Below are positions 1-8,587 of a stretch of DNA of 53,179 bases, in pieces. The translations under genes were made by a program, and so were the position numbers. A model generated the notes under the pieces. The model was not told the origin of the DNA. It was given only the letters and a program-made list of their open reading frames with translations, and made no database searches. This stretch comes from Eubacteriaceae bacterium (GTDB lineage: Bacteria; Bacillota; Clostridia; Eubacteriales; Anaerofustaceae). The DNA lies in assembly GCA_009782875.1 (NCBI GenBank), contig WRIE01000014.1:1-53179 (forward strand). Direction: 5' to 3'. Each line of letters opens with the position of its first letter. Position 1 is the first letter of the stretch.

Positions 1-119
1 CAAAAAATATCATACAGGTCATATGTGTATGGCCGTGTTGCTTTGGCGGCTGACTCTAAAAAGGGCTTGATAATCTCGAATTGGTCTCTAGTTATGTCGC
101 TTGGATATTTATTTCTCAT
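1..119 (-). CDS. IS5-family transposase, N-terminal fragment running off the window
   Basis: An ATG at 119 reading left opens a frame that stays open to base 1 (39 codons seen). It begins MRNKYPSDITRDQFEIIKPF, which matches the typical start of IS5-group transposases carrying the DUF4096-type N-terminal domain (YPSDLT..QW..I.P.L). The catalytic DDE part lies outside the window, so I cannot tell whether the element is intact. A TATAAT-like -10 sits upstream at 146-151. The family call rests on the N-terminal pattern only. Confidence 0.7.
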   Translation of the reverse strand, partial: MRNKYPSDITRDQFEIIKPFLESAAKATRPYTYDLYDIF

Positions 120-190
120 ATATGGTAAACAGCCTTTTTAGCGTTATTATACCATTTATCGACATTTATGGACATATTAAACAGCCTCTA
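120..190 (-). repeat. IS5-type element end with promoter and a duplicated 10-mer
   Basis: The 10-mer taaacagcct occurs twice in the same orientation, at 126-135 and 178-187. Read on the minus strand it begins aggctgttta, and the outer copy is preceded by gaggctg, which resembles IS5-type termini. A minus-strand -10 (TATAAT, 146-151) lies between the copies and would drive the transposase. The outer copy is probably the terminal inverted repeat. The other end of the element is not in the window, so this is an inference. Confidence 0.4.
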
Positions 191-425
191 AAATAAACAC
201 ACAAACGTTCTATCGCTTGGTCTCGATCACTTCGACAGCTGCCCAAAGCTCCTCTATATCACCGTCCATTTTCTGTAGTTTTTTCACTATTCCCCATTGC
301 TGGGAGCCATACCTGCCTGACTGCTGCCTTCCCGTCCGCCATCCAAGAAGCGAAAGCGGATAATCCTTCCATATGATACGGAATTGTAGATTTTATAGTG
401 AATAAAAATAGGAGCTATCATAGGC
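191..425. other. Region without a confident gene
   Basis: No intact gene is visible. On the minus strand a frame ending at 210 (TAG at 212-210) reads as a plausible protein tail (GIVKKLQKMDGDIEELWAA and so on), but it has an in-frame stop upstream and no start codon. It may be the remnant of a gene cut by the neighbouring IS. There is no clear terminator or RNA. Confidence 0.3.
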
Positions 426-1833
426 ATGATCGAAGTAAACAATCTGGTAAAGCTATACAAGGGCGCGAAGACCCCATCGGTGGATGGCATCAGCTTCACG
501 GTTAACGAGGGCGAATTTCTCGCATTCCTTGGCCCAATGGAGCAGGCAAGACAACGACTATCTCAATACTCACCACAACACTGTCCAAGACATCCGGCGA
601 AGTAAGGATAGCGGAATACGAAGTGGAGAAAGAGGCGTGCCAAGTGCGCGAGAAAATCGGCATCATTTTCAGCAGCCGAGCCTTGACTTCAAGCTAACCG
701 CTGAACAAACATACGCTTCCATGCATGCCTATATCGAATGTGCGCATACCGTCCCAGCTTCAAGATGATGCCAGCTATCTACCGCAATCGGGTGCTTGAG
801 CTGGCAGAAATCGTGATCAAAAAGCTGTCTGGCGGAATGCCGCAAGCTGGAGATCATCCGATGCCTGATCCATACGCCAGATGTGCTGTTTCTCGATGAG
901 CCGACCCAAGGACTGGACGCAGTGAGCCGCCGCTCTCTCTGGAAATATATCAACAAGGTCCGCAACCAGCACGGCACTACAATTTTCCTGACCACACACT
1001 ACATCGACGAAGCTGAGAACGTGGATAAGGACTGCCTCATAAACCACGGCAAGATCGCCGCCTGCTGCTCCCCTGAGGAAATAAGAAGCGGCCTGTTGAA
1101 GCAGGAGTTGATCCTTGACGCAGAAAACAGGACGGCGCTAACCAACGAGCTCTCTGCGCTGGGGCTGCCGTTCACGGTAAACGGGCGAGTTGTTGTGCCA
1201 TATACCTACATGGCAGGCGGCTTGGACTTTGAGTTTGGCGAGTTCATGCTGGTGGGCATGCTTGTCAATATGTTGTTTATGACAACAACAATGGGAATGA
1301 CCTCACTGGTCGACGATCACGAAATCGACTTCAACCAAGAGATGCTGGTGTCGCCAGTTTCCCGATGCTCGCTAGTAATCGGCAAGATGCCGGGAGGCTC
1401 GTTTGGCGCAATTTTGAGTATGGTCGTAGGCATGCTCATAGGCATCACCCTGCCACTCGGGAAGCTTCTGCTGGTGCTTGCGCTTTCACCGCTGATGTGC
1501 TTAGCAGGCGGGGCAATCCTGTTCACCGGAGGCATTAAGAACAAGAAAGCCGCAAATCTAGCTGTCAACCTCATCGTAATGCCCCAGATGTTCATCTCAG
1601 GAGCAATCATCCCTATCTGCAATTCCAGCGGCATGTTGATGGCGCTAAGCCGACTGATGCCCATGACATACTGTCTCGACCTCGCCCGTGCGGTGGTCTA
1701 CTCCGGGACGCTGGAATACAACATCGTGGTGATGTTCAACCCGGCCGTAAACTTCGCTGCTATCAGTACGCTAACTATAGTATGTCTCGCGACCGGCACA
1801 TTTTTCTATGCGCAGAGCGAGAAGAACCGGTGA
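426..1833 (+). pseudogene. Decayed ABC exporter: ATPase remnant joined to ABC-2 permease remnant
   Basis: The ATG at 426 opens MIEVNNLVKLYKGAK, the start of a drug-exporter-type (DrrA/NodI-like) ABC ATPase. At the Walker A motif (about 532-560) a single base is missing: restoring one A in the ccaatgg run gives GPNGAGKTTT. Further frame breaks follow in the ATPase. From 883 an open frame carries Walker B (LFLDEPTQGLD) and the H-loop (TTHYIDEAE), then runs without a stop directly into the membrane part of an ABC-2 permease (five or six hydrophobic segments, with the typical NLIVMPQMFISGAIIP loop). ATPase and permease are normally separate genes of about 310 and 250 residues, so the junction near residue 95 of this frame reflects an internal deletion. 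The locus is a pseudogene of an ATPase-permease pair; the in-frame fusion is probably not functional. Confidence 0.8.
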
Positions 1834-1837
1834 TAAT

Positions 1838-1876
1838 GTTAAGAAACCGCCACAACCTGAGTGGCGGTTTCTTAAC
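1838..1876. terminator. Perfect 16-bp hairpin between convergent units
   Basis: gttaagaaaccgccac (1838-1853) pairs perfectly with 1861-1876 around a 7-nt loop. It sits just after the ABC pseudogene stop and between it and the convergent lipoprotein gene, so it probably terminates transcription in both directions, although the T tract is short. Confidence 0.75.
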
Positions 1877-1953
1877 TTGCTTATATAAATCTATCAACCG
1901 TTTTGGGAACCGTTTGGCCATGCTCAATCTGTTAGCTGCCCAGTTTATGCAGT

Positions 1954-2652
1954 CTAGTTACGAGAGGGCAGGGCAACTCCGCTTGTCTTAAACTCAGTGC
2001 ATTCTTGGATCATGGCGCCTTCTGGGCTTTCGATGACCGATTTCATGAAAACCCCTGTCTGTTGGTCAAAGCTGAAGCTCAGTGTTGCACTCACCTCTTC
2101 GCTCGTTATTATGACAGAATATTTGTCGCAGCTTCTACCTGCAATTGTTTCTGTGCCTGCTTTTTTAAATTTGCTGCCGGAAAGCGACTCATACATACTC
2201 ATCGAATCCAGCGCGCCTATGAAAGCCAGGCTCTGTTCAATCTCTTCTTTCGTAAGGTTGCCGTATTCGCGATAGCCTTCACCATCACCCCAATCCATAT
2301 ATATATCATATGTATCGCCGTTATCAAGGGCTAATTGATTGAAGCCTTCTTCACCAAACGACATATAATACCCTTCCGAAGTGCGCATAAAAGTCATTAC
2401 CATCTCTCCTCCCTCACTATCCTCGGAAGGTGGCATAATCATCTTATAGGTTATAGAAAAGTCGCCTTTTAAATTATTATCTAAGAAGTTTTTGTCGTAA
2501 TTGAAATCGAAGAGTTCTTCGATGTCTTCCGAGCTGATACTGTTGCTGTTGTTCCCGCCACCATTGCCGTTCCTGTCGTTGCCACCGCCACAAGCAGCCA
2601 GCAGGGAGAATGCGAGCACCACGGCAAGCGCGATTGCAAAGCTTTTTTTCAT
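1954..2652 (-). CDS. Putative lipoprotein of unknown function
   Basis: A 232-residue protein that starts MKKSFAIALAVVLAFSLLAA followed by Cys21, a classic signal peptide with lipobox LAAC. It should be exported, lipidated and anchored to the outer face of the membrane. Residues 22-45 form a Gly/Asn/Ser-rich linker. The remainder is acidic and predicted soluble with alternating strand-like segments, reminiscent of LppX/LolA-like lipid-carrier lipoproteins, but I see no decisive motif. The start is set by GGAGG eight bases upstream of the ATG at 2652; an in-frame extension to 2724 would hide the signal peptide. It is monocistronic and ends next to the hairpin at 1838-1876. The function is unknown. 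Confidence 0.8.
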   Translation of the reverse strand: MKKSFAIALAVVLAFSLLAACGGGNDRNGNGGGNNSNSISSEDIEELFDFNYDKNFLDNNLKGDFSITYKMIMPPSEDSEGGEMVMTFMRTSEGYYMSFGEEGFNQLALDNGDTYDIYMDWGDGEGYREYGNLTKEEIEQSLAFIGALDSMSMYESLSGSKFKKAGTETIAGRSCDKYSVIITSEEVSATLSFSFDQQTGVFMKSVIESPEGAMIQECTEFKTSGVALPSRN

Positions 2653-3487
2653 TCTGGTTTCCTCCAATAGATGGTTTGGCGGCTTGTCGCTAGGGCAGGT
2701 GATATTGCCAATATAACGCGACAACCGGGCATGTTCCGTTTTTTTTTTGGCCGGTTTGCCCCGCCAACCATTTTGCGTTGTTTTTTTTCTGATAATTCTG
2801 CTTGTTGCTCTTCTAGTACAGCGATTAAGGAATTCCCCTTATTCGACGGCTTCACTCGATGTCATTATCCCCACTCATCGAAACCTGCTTCGCATCAATT
2901 GAAAATCCATGTAATCGTTATTGAACAACATCGTCTAAGTTATGCCACAAAATTTAAACGTTTACAATATAAATGTAGATTTTTATTAGTTTAAGTCGAT
3001 AAATACAGAAGCAAGGTACATAAAGCAGAGGATAAGAATGCACACCGCCCCTGGTGGATCAAGACAACTCGTGTCCGTGTCTGAGCAGATTGTTATCCAG
3101 CCTTTGGATAATCGATCCCCGCTGTGATCTTCATCCCGAAAAGTGTAAAACGCTTTTATGGCAAAACTCAGTATTAGCAAAACACAATGGCGTTACGGGC
3201 TGGCATGGTTAAAAATTGCCAAAGGGCAAGTTTTGGACCTAATTTAGCAGTAAATCCAGCAATAACAGCTCTAAGGCACTCTCACTGGAATGCAACAAGC
3301 ATAACCATTGAAAATGACTGTCACAGTATTTACAACGCTGCTGAACTAAAACTAATTTTGCCATAAATAGATTAGATTTGGTATTTTCTTGTTTTTTTAT
3401 TCATCGTGGATGGTTGCTCAAATATGCTGCTCTGAAAACGACATTGCAATGGGCGCATTAAACAAATCACATATTTCAAAACAAGAT
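2653..3487. other. Long intergenic region, no supported gene
   Basis: About 830 bp without a convincing ORF. Short frames on both strands lack ribosome binding sites and resemble no known family. The right half is AT-rich. I see no tRNA, CRISPR or riboswitch signature. The leader of the lipoprotein gene (GGAGG near 2660) lies at the left edge. Confidence 0.5.
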
Positions 3488-3517
3488 GCCGCTAGAGGGA
3501 GCCAACCTTATAGCGGC
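3488..3517 (-). terminator. Hairpin downstream of URO-D gene 1
   Basis: gccgcta (3488-3494) pairs with tagcggc (3511-3517) around a 16-nt loop. On the minus strand it lies about 50 bases past the stop of the URO-D gene and is followed by a weak T-rich stretch. It is a plausible but not strong terminator. Confidence 0.45.
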
Positions 3518-3569
3518 ACAAAGTAAAACATTATTGGCGGATAAAACGCTTTCTGTTTCTATTTTTTTG

Positions 3570-4718
3570 TCAGCCGGTGTATGAGCGGCAAAACTCTTGG
3601 ACTGCCAAGATATTCTCGCTCTTGGCGTCATTGGCGTAGCTCATCATCTTGTCGGTGTTCATGATCAACCCGCCGTCCGCCCCGACCTCGTTTACAAGCT
3701 TTTTGGCGTAATCAACACAAGCTTGGGCTGAATACACGCCAAGGATGGAGCTTTTCAGCCCTCCGGCTATGGCAACACCTGGAAGCCTGCGGCGCAATTC
3801 AAAAACATCGTCTTGCTCAGGCTGGATAACCACAACACCTTTTTTAAAATCCTGGAAGTAGTCGGTGAATGTGGTGCATTGGGCTTCTGAAAAGAGCATC
3901 ATTGGCTTGCCCTGCTTTTCGCATTCATCGTACACATTCTTGATAGTGGGCCAGAAGAACTTGCCAAATTGTTTTGGGTTGAGTATGCTGTGGCTAAGCA
4001 TGCCCACATGCCCTCCAAATATATAGTTGGGCGGAATAGGCTGGGCAAGCCTTTCATAAGCGGCTTGGACATTGGCGTACTTGGCGATCGCTTCACATGC
4101 GGCATCAACTTGCTCTGGGCGCCTCCTGATGTCAATGGCAGTAGCTTTGATCCCGCGGATATAATTGAAAAGGGTCTCCAATGGTATGGGAACCATTGCG
4201 GCGTTTCTTTGGGGTATCTCAAACTCTTCGGTGTACGTCTTGTCAACCCTGGCTACAAAAGCATTGTAAACCTCAAGCTCTGCAAAAGACTTGGCAAAGG
4301 CGTCAAAAGCCCCGGGCTCCCTCAAAGCCTTGTTTTTGCGAGGCAAAAGCACGCTCCAATAAAACTTTCGAGGATCCTCGATCAACTGTGGGTACTCGTC
4401 TTCTTGCATCAGCGGGTAGTCCACATAACTCAAGGAGCCCATCTCGTCGTCTATAAGATACCGGTTTCCTTCAACAGCGTCTGAAACCCGCATAGGATTG
4501 CGGGCGCCCTTATAGATATAGGAGTCAAATTCATATTTCAAGTGGAACTTGATGATAATGTCATACAGCAGATCGTAGTCATACAGCGCTTCGCCAAGCT
4601 TGTGGCCCGCGTCGAAAATCATGTAGGTCCAGTAATTCGAAAATGTCGGTATGCGGCTTGTTTTCTTGAAAGCAACCGTGTCTTGGATTAGCTTAATCCT
4701 TTCTTGCATTTTGTCCAT
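3570..4718 (-). CDS. Uroporphyrinogen-decarboxylase-family protein 1 (putative methyltransferase)
   Basis: A 382-residue protein of the URO-D superfamily (PF01208 type), a TIM barrel used by HemE and by the corrinoid/CoM methyltransferases MtaA, MtbA and CmuA. Markers shared with the two paralogues in this window are DEYPQLIEDPRKF, the LLPRK segment, DIRRRPEQVDAA, and a C-terminal Gly-rich segment (GADGGLIMN). MtaA-type enzymes bind zinc through an H-x-C-G motif. Here the equivalent strand reads MLFSEAQC, so the usual ligand pair is absent and an acidic residue stands in its place. It is unlikely to be HemE, because no heme genes are nearby and the N-terminal HemE signature is missing. A methyl-transfer role is inferred. 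It follows a 45-residue ORF by 9 bases, probably in one transcript. Confidence 0.75.
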   Translation of the reverse strand: MDKMQERIKLIQDTVAFKKTSRIPTFSNYWTYMIFDAGHKLGEALYDYDLLYDIIIKFHLKYEFDSYIYKGARNPMRVSDAVEGNRYLIDDEMGSLSYVDYPLMQEDEYPQLIEDPRKFYWSVLLPRKNKALREPGAFDAFAKSFAELEVYNAFVARVDKTYTEEFEIPQRNAAMVPIPLETLFNYIRGIKATAIDIRRRPEQVDAACEAIAKYANVQAAYERLAQPIPPNYIFGGHVGMLSHSILNPKQFGKFFWPTIKNVYDECEKQGKPMMLFSEAQCTTFTDYFQDFKKGVVVIQPEQDDVFELRRRLPGVAIAGGLKSSILGVYSAQACVDYAKKLVNEVGADGGLIMNTDKMMSYANDAKSENILAVQEFCRSYTG

Positions 4719-4727
4719 GAAGCCCTC

Positions 4728-4865
4728 CTAATAATTAAGCACAGTCGTCAACCAACTGGCAAGCATCCTTTCCCTGTTCTCAGGGGCGATGTGGCTGATC
4801 ATTTCCAAACACCGCTCCCAGCCTTCCGGGTAGTCACTAAAAACCACTTCTTTTTTTTCATCCAT
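4728..4865 (-). CDS. 45-residue microprotein upstream of URO-D gene 1
   Basis: The ATG at 4865 has a strong AAAGGAG about ten bases upstream and opens a 45-codon frame beginning MDEKKEVVFSDYPEGWERCL. It stops at 4728, only 9 bases before the URO-D start, and GAGG within that gap serves the next gene. The product is acidic at the N-terminus and amphipathic afterwards (MLASWLTTVLNY at the end), with no signal peptide or known motif. The coupling suggests a partner or leader of the URO-D protein. I do not recognise the family. The ribosome site and spacing support it as real. Confidence 0.6.
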   Translation of the reverse strand: MDEKKEVVFSDYPEGWERCLEMISHIAPENRERMLASWLTTVLNY

Positions 4866-4891
4866 ACTAATTTGATATCTCCTTTATTAGG

Positions 4892-4930
4892 ATAATTCCA
4901 GGCAACCATAGGTGGTTTGCCTGGAATTAT
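4892..4930. repeat. Long inverted repeat in the leader of the microprotein/URO-D operon
   Basis: ataattccaggcaacc (4892-4907) pairs with the complementary sequence ending at 4930, with one bulge and a 6-nt loop. It lies about 27 bases upstream of the 45-residue ORF start. No T tract follows on either strand, so an operator or an RNA regulatory hairpin is as likely as a terminator. Confidence 0.5.
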
Positions 4931-5377
4931 TATAGACAAATATTTTATGAATATCCAGCATCTGGTTCGAGATTTGTTCTAAATAGCTGCAATAATTGTA
5001 AATTATAGATACAATAAAAATTTGAAAAAGCTGGATGCAACGCATCAGCTTAAGATAGGAGTTTGTGTCGAATTATGTATCATTAATTGCTACTTTTAAA
5101 AGCTTTGTTTTTATCTTATCATTTACGAACTCTTTTAACCGGCTTCATCTGGCAGCATTCTATATTTCGCAGGGACGATGTTAAGGGATTCCAGGTTCAA
5201 TAAATTGTACTTATTTCGATTTTTTAAATGATAATTATTGGTTTTTCTTTTCCTAGTAGCATTTCATGGCAAATTGTATTTTTTAATACTGGCAAGCTCT
5301 GCTTTTTTTTGTTATCATTACAATGCTAAATAGTGCGCAATTTAACCCCTGATTTAATTATCAGCGCCAAGCCAGGT
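4931..5377. other. AT-rich region left of dnaA
   Basis: About 450 bp with no gene. It is strongly AT-rich, particularly 5090-5340, and may include the duplex-unwinding region and the dnaA promoter. A TACAAT-like -10 is at 5319-5324, but I see no good -35. The left part should hold the promoter of the minus-strand microprotein/URO-D unit. Confidence 0.5.
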
Positions 5378-5502
5378 TGCCAACATACATATCAACATGG
5401 TTTAGGCATTAATCAGGGACTTGCCAACAACTTGCCAACAAACTATCAACATTCAACATATATACAACAACTTGCTGGCATTTTATCCACACATTATCAA
5501 CA
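5378..5502. other. oriC: Replication origin, left half: DnaA-box cluster upstream of dnaA
   Basis: The segment holds a consensus DnaA box TTATCCACA (5483-5491), a near-consensus TTATCAACA (5494-5502), and further ATCAACA-ending sites at 5389-5397 and 5443-5451. An 11-bp unit ttgccaacaa(c/a) is repeated in tandem at 5421-5442. All boxes face the same way, and this clustering next to dnaA is the usual Firmicutes bipartite arrangement. The same TTGCCAACATA...TATCAACA motif recurs right of dnaA. The functional boundaries are inferred. Confidence 0.8.
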
Positions 5503-5522
5503 TTTCACCACAAGGAGGTTCA

Positions 5523-6890
5523 ATGACTTCAAATATAACCGAGTATTGGTCAGTGGCAAAGTCGTATATTGAGGAAGAGCTTTCGCCTGTTGTTTTCCAT
5601 GAATACATAGAGCCATTGATCCCTGTGTACTTTAGCAACGATGTATTTGTGTTGAAAATGGAAGAGGGCTACAAAATATCCCTAATTGAGCAGCAATACC
5701 ATTTTCTCATTATTAAAGCGCTACGCTACTCAACCGGAGGAAAAAACATACAGGTCAAGTATGTCGCAGACGAATCCGAGTATTCAGAATCTGCTATGGC
5801 AGTGCCTGTGATGGAGGCTCCCTCGCCCCAAGGAGCTGCTGTTAATGCCAATGCGAATATTCTTGAAGTGCGCTTCAATCCCAGGTATACTTTCGACTCT
5901 TTTGTCGTGGGCTCCAACAACCGCCTGGCACATGCGGCATCATATGCGGTTGCCCAACATCCAGGCAAAAAGTATAACCCCTTGTTTATTTATGGAGGGG
6001 TAGGGCTGGGAAAAACCCATTTGATGCAAGCTATTGCCCAACAAGCCTTAGGCTTGAACCCTAACTATAAAGTGTCTTTTGTATCAAGCGAGAAATTCAC
6101 AAACGAATTTATTGACGCTATCAGAAAAGAAAGCAACCTGCAATTCCGCAACAAATACAGGAATGTGGATATGCTGCTTGTCGACGATATCCAATTCCTG
6201 TCCGGCAAGGAAGGCACCCAAGAGGAGTTTTTCCATACATTCAACGATTTATACGGATCGGAAAAACAGATTATCCTCACCTCTGACAAACCTCCCAAAG
6301 AGATCCCGAACCTGGAAGAAAGGCTTAGATCCCGATTCGAGTGGGGGCTGTCCTGCGACATCACCCCTCCCAATTTTGAGACAAGGGTCGCGATACTGCG
6401 CAAAAAAGCCGAAGACATCAACTTCCTGGTAAATGACAGCATTTTAGAGTACATCGCAAACCAGATAGAGAGCAATATCAGGGAGCTTGAAGGGGCGTTG
6501 CTGCGGGTAAAAATGCTCCAAGACCTTGAAGGCACAAATGTCACCACAAACGCTGTGATTGAAAACCTGAAAGGGATTATCAATCCTTCCGAGAAAAAAG
6601 TGTCTATTGAAACGATAATCCAAACTGTTGCTAGAAACTACAACATTTCTTACAACGATATCATGTCCCAAAAGAGGACAAGCTCTGTCACAAACCCCAG
6701 GCAAATAGCCATGTACCTGTCCCGGGAGCTCACAGAAATGTCGCTGCAAGCGGTTGGTGACAATTTCGGGGGCAGGGATTACTCCACTGTCATCCATTCC
6801 TGCGCGAAGGTCAAACAAAAGATGGATGCAGACCCTTCTTTTTATAAAGAAGTGATGGCAGTTGTGGCAGAAATCAAGTCAAAAAGTTAG
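5523..6890 (+). CDS. dnaA: Chromosomal replication initiator protein DnaA
   Basis: A 455-residue initiator that binds DnaA boxes and melts the origin. Domain I occupies roughly residues 1-85, followed by a short linker. The AAA+ domain starts near 120, with Walker A GGVGLGKTH (158-166), Walker B LLVDDIQFL (D221, D222) and the sensor/arginine-finger region ERLRSRFEWGL. Domain IV carries the DnaA signature around GGRDYSTVIHSCAKV. The start is the ATG at 5523, preceded by AAGGAGG (5512-5518). An upstream in-frame start at 5421 would translate through the DnaA boxes and is unlikely. dnaN follows after 195 bases of further boxes. The neighbours rpmH/rnpA (left) and recF/gyrB (right), common in Firmicutes, are absent here. 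Confidence 0.97.
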   Translation: MTSNITEYWSVAKSYIEEELSPVVFHEYIEPLIPVYFSNDVFVLKMEEGYKISLIEQQYHFLIIKALRYSTGGKNIQVKYVADESEYSESAMAVPVMEAPSPQGAAVNANANILEVRFNPRYTFDSFVVGSNNRLAHAASYAVAQHPGKKYNPLFIYGGVGLGKTHLMQAIAQQALGLNPNYKVSFVSSEKFTNEFIDAIRKESNLQFRNKYRNVDMLLVDDIQFLSGKEGTQEEFFHTFNDLYGSEKQIILTSDKPPKEIPNLEERLRSRFEWGLSCDITPPNFETRVAILRKKAEDINFLVNDSILEYIANQIESNIRELEGALLRVKMLQDLEGTNVTTNAVIENLKGIINPSEKKVSIETIIQTVARNYNISYNDIMSQKRTSSVTNPRQIAMYLSRELTEMSLQAVGDNFGGRDYSTVIHSCAKVKQKMDADPSFYKEVMAVVAEIKSKS

Positions 6891-7026
6891 CAAAATGGGC
6901 TAATGGCCATTTTATCAACATGTTCCCAACACTTCCTCAACACATATCCAACACTTAATGTTGATAATTTTTAACTGAAATCCGCTTGGCTGGCTGCTTT
7001 GGGCAGTTGCCAACATATCAACACCC
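6891..7026. other. oriC: Replication origin, right half: DnaA-box cluster between dnaA and dnaN
   Basis: TTATCAACA at 6912-6920, its reverse complement TGTTGATAA at 6959-6967, and ATATCAACA at 7014-7022, with several looser CAACA sites between (near 6927, 6939 and 6950). The element TTGCCAACATATCAACA (7007-7022) closely repeats one left of dnaA. The two clusters flanking dnaA form a bipartite origin. Confidence 0.75.
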
Positions 7027-7085
7027 CCTACTGCTGCTATTAACAATTAATCTTATATTATTAATAACGAAAGCGATGACAAAGG

Positions 7086-8183
7086 ATGCATTTCACAATC
7101 TCTTCACAGGAGCTTCTGAAGGCGATAGCCACAGTATCAAAAGCGGTCAACCCTAAAACCCCAATGCCTATCTTGGGTTGCGTGCTCATCCAAGCCAAGG
7201 GGGACAGTATTACTTTGAAAGCGTCAAGCAACGAGTTGTCCATAACAACCACCTTGGGCACCAAGGTTGCCGAAGAAGGCGAGCTTGCCCTGCATTGCAA
7301 AACATTTATGGACTTGATCAAGACATATGACAACGACATAACCATATCTACAATGGACAACGGGGTAGTCAATGTGCGAAGCGGATCCTCTGAGGCAAAC
7401 ATAAACACATACAACGCCGCCGACTACCCGAAGTTCGAGCCAGTAAACCTGGATGACTTTATTGTTATTGGCAATGAGACACTAAAGAACATGTTAAAGC
7501 AGATTATTTTCTGCGCTTCAAGCCAGGATACTACATCAATGCTTGCCGGCATCCTTATAGAATGTGATGGAGGGTATCTTAAGCTTGTTGCCATTGACGG
7601 GTTCAAAATGGCTATTCGAAAAGAGCCCATTGAAAACTCAAGGCAGCTAAAATGCGTGGTGCCTTCTAAGACTATGAGTGAAATCATGAAAATCCTCTCT
7701 ATTTACGATTCCGATGTAATGGTGCAAGTGTATAACAACCGCTTTATCGCCAATGTTGGCGACACACAAGTCAGCTCCGGGATAATAAAGGGCAGCTATA
7801 TTAATTACGAAGCGATGGTGCCGACTGATGTGCAAACAATGGCCAAACTCGCCACAAAGGAGCTCCATAACTCTGTCAAGCGGGCATCCCTGATGGTGGG
7901 ATTAAACAATATCAGCATGCTCAAATTGACAGTCCTTGACGAGGCTGTCATTGTAGAATCTGAAAGCCAAGCAGGCAAAATTATCGAGCAAGTGCAAGCG
8001 GCAAAGAGCGGAGATGATTTGCAGACTGCTTTTAATGCCAAGTATTTGGAAGAGATTTTGAGGAGCATCGATGACGAGCGTTTGATAATGGAGAGCCGAA
8101 ATCCCAAAAGCCCTTCAATGTTCAAGCCTGTTGATTCTGACAAATATCTATATTTATTAATGCCTGTGCGCACTGGCAGTTGA
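7086..8183 (+). CDS. dnaN: DNA polymerase III subunit beta (sliding clamp)
   Basis: A 365-residue clamp that encircles DNA and tethers the replicative polymerase. It begins MHFTISSQELLKAIATVSKA, the standard DnaN opening, with three clamp-fold repeats of about 120 residues and a C-terminus (YLYLLMPVRTGS) that matches the family's conserved end (M-P-x-R). The ribosome site is weak: AAAGG nearly touches the ATG, so translation may depend on features of the upstream leader. It is followed by a clear terminator at 8341-8370 rather than by recF, so the dnaA-dnaN unit stands alone. Confidence 0.96.
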   Translation: MHFTISSQELLKAIATVSKAVNPKTPMPILGCVLIQAKGDSITLKASSNELSITTTLGTKVAEEGELALHCKTFMDLIKTYDNDITISTMDNGVVNVRSGSSEANINTYNAADYPKFEPVNLDDFIVIGNETLKNMLKQIIFCASSQDTTSMLAGILIECDGGYLKLVAIDGFKMAIRKEPIENSRQLKCVVPSKTMSEIMKILSIYDSDVMVQVYNNRFIANVGDTQVSSGIIKGSYINYEAMVPTDVQTMAKLATKELHNSVKRASLMVGLNNISMLKLTVLDEAVIVESESQAGKIIEQVQAAKSGDDLQTAFNAKYLEEILRSIDDERLIMESRNPKSPSMFKPVDSDKYLYLLMPVRTGS

Positions 8184-8587
8184 TGCTAGTCTGGCTTGAT
8201 TTTTGAATTTGGGCAAAATTGCATTGAATATTTTGGAAAGAAGTGTTGCAAGCCTTGTCTCTGTACACAAGTGGGCATCCCAGCCAGAATGAGGATAGCA
8301 TTATCTGTTGCGAAGCCCCCGCATATAAGCAAAGTGTTGGCAGCCAGTGCCCGCTGGCTGTTTTTCTTTATGGTTGTTTATAGTGATTTTAGAAGAGGCA
8401 TTGAGGCAACCTTTTTTTGAGGTTAATTTTAAATAGGCAATAATTGATGCAATTTTTTTTGTTGCTATTTTTAAATTAATAATGCCTGCCAGCTTGCCTC
8501 AATCCCGTATAATGTTCATATTAGCTCAATTCTTGTTTCTAGCTGGTTTTCAATCTAAGATACCGCCACAACAAAAGGAGGAACAAT
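8184..8587. other. Intergenic region between dnaN and URO-D gene 2
   Basis: No supported gene. It contains the dnaN terminator (8341-8370) and, after it, an AT-rich stretch with a TATAAT at 8508-8513 that could be the -10 of the URO-D gene. A 74-codon frame across the terminator is rejected. The 150 bases between dnaN and the terminator are GC-richer and could be an extended 3' UTR. Confidence 0.5.
8341..8370 (+). terminator. Rho-independent terminator after dnaN
   Basis: CAGCCAG (8341-8347), loop TGCCCG, CTGGCTG (8354-8360), then TTTTTCTTT. It has the stem and T tract expected of an intrinsic terminator for dnaN. Confidence 0.85.

Noticed and set aside
2649-2855. 68-codon Lys/Glu-rich minus-strand ORF upstream of the lipoprotein
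   Set aside because: It starts with GTG without a ribosome site and overlaps the lipoprotein's own ribosome site and start.
5421-5522. Upstream in-frame extension of dnaA
   Set aside because: It would translate through DnaA boxes and the ribosome site, whereas AAGGAGG directly precedes the ATG at 5523 and the standard domain I begins there.
8196-8420. 74-codon ORF after dnaN
   Set aside because: It runs across the dnaN terminator, has no ribosome site and resembles no family.
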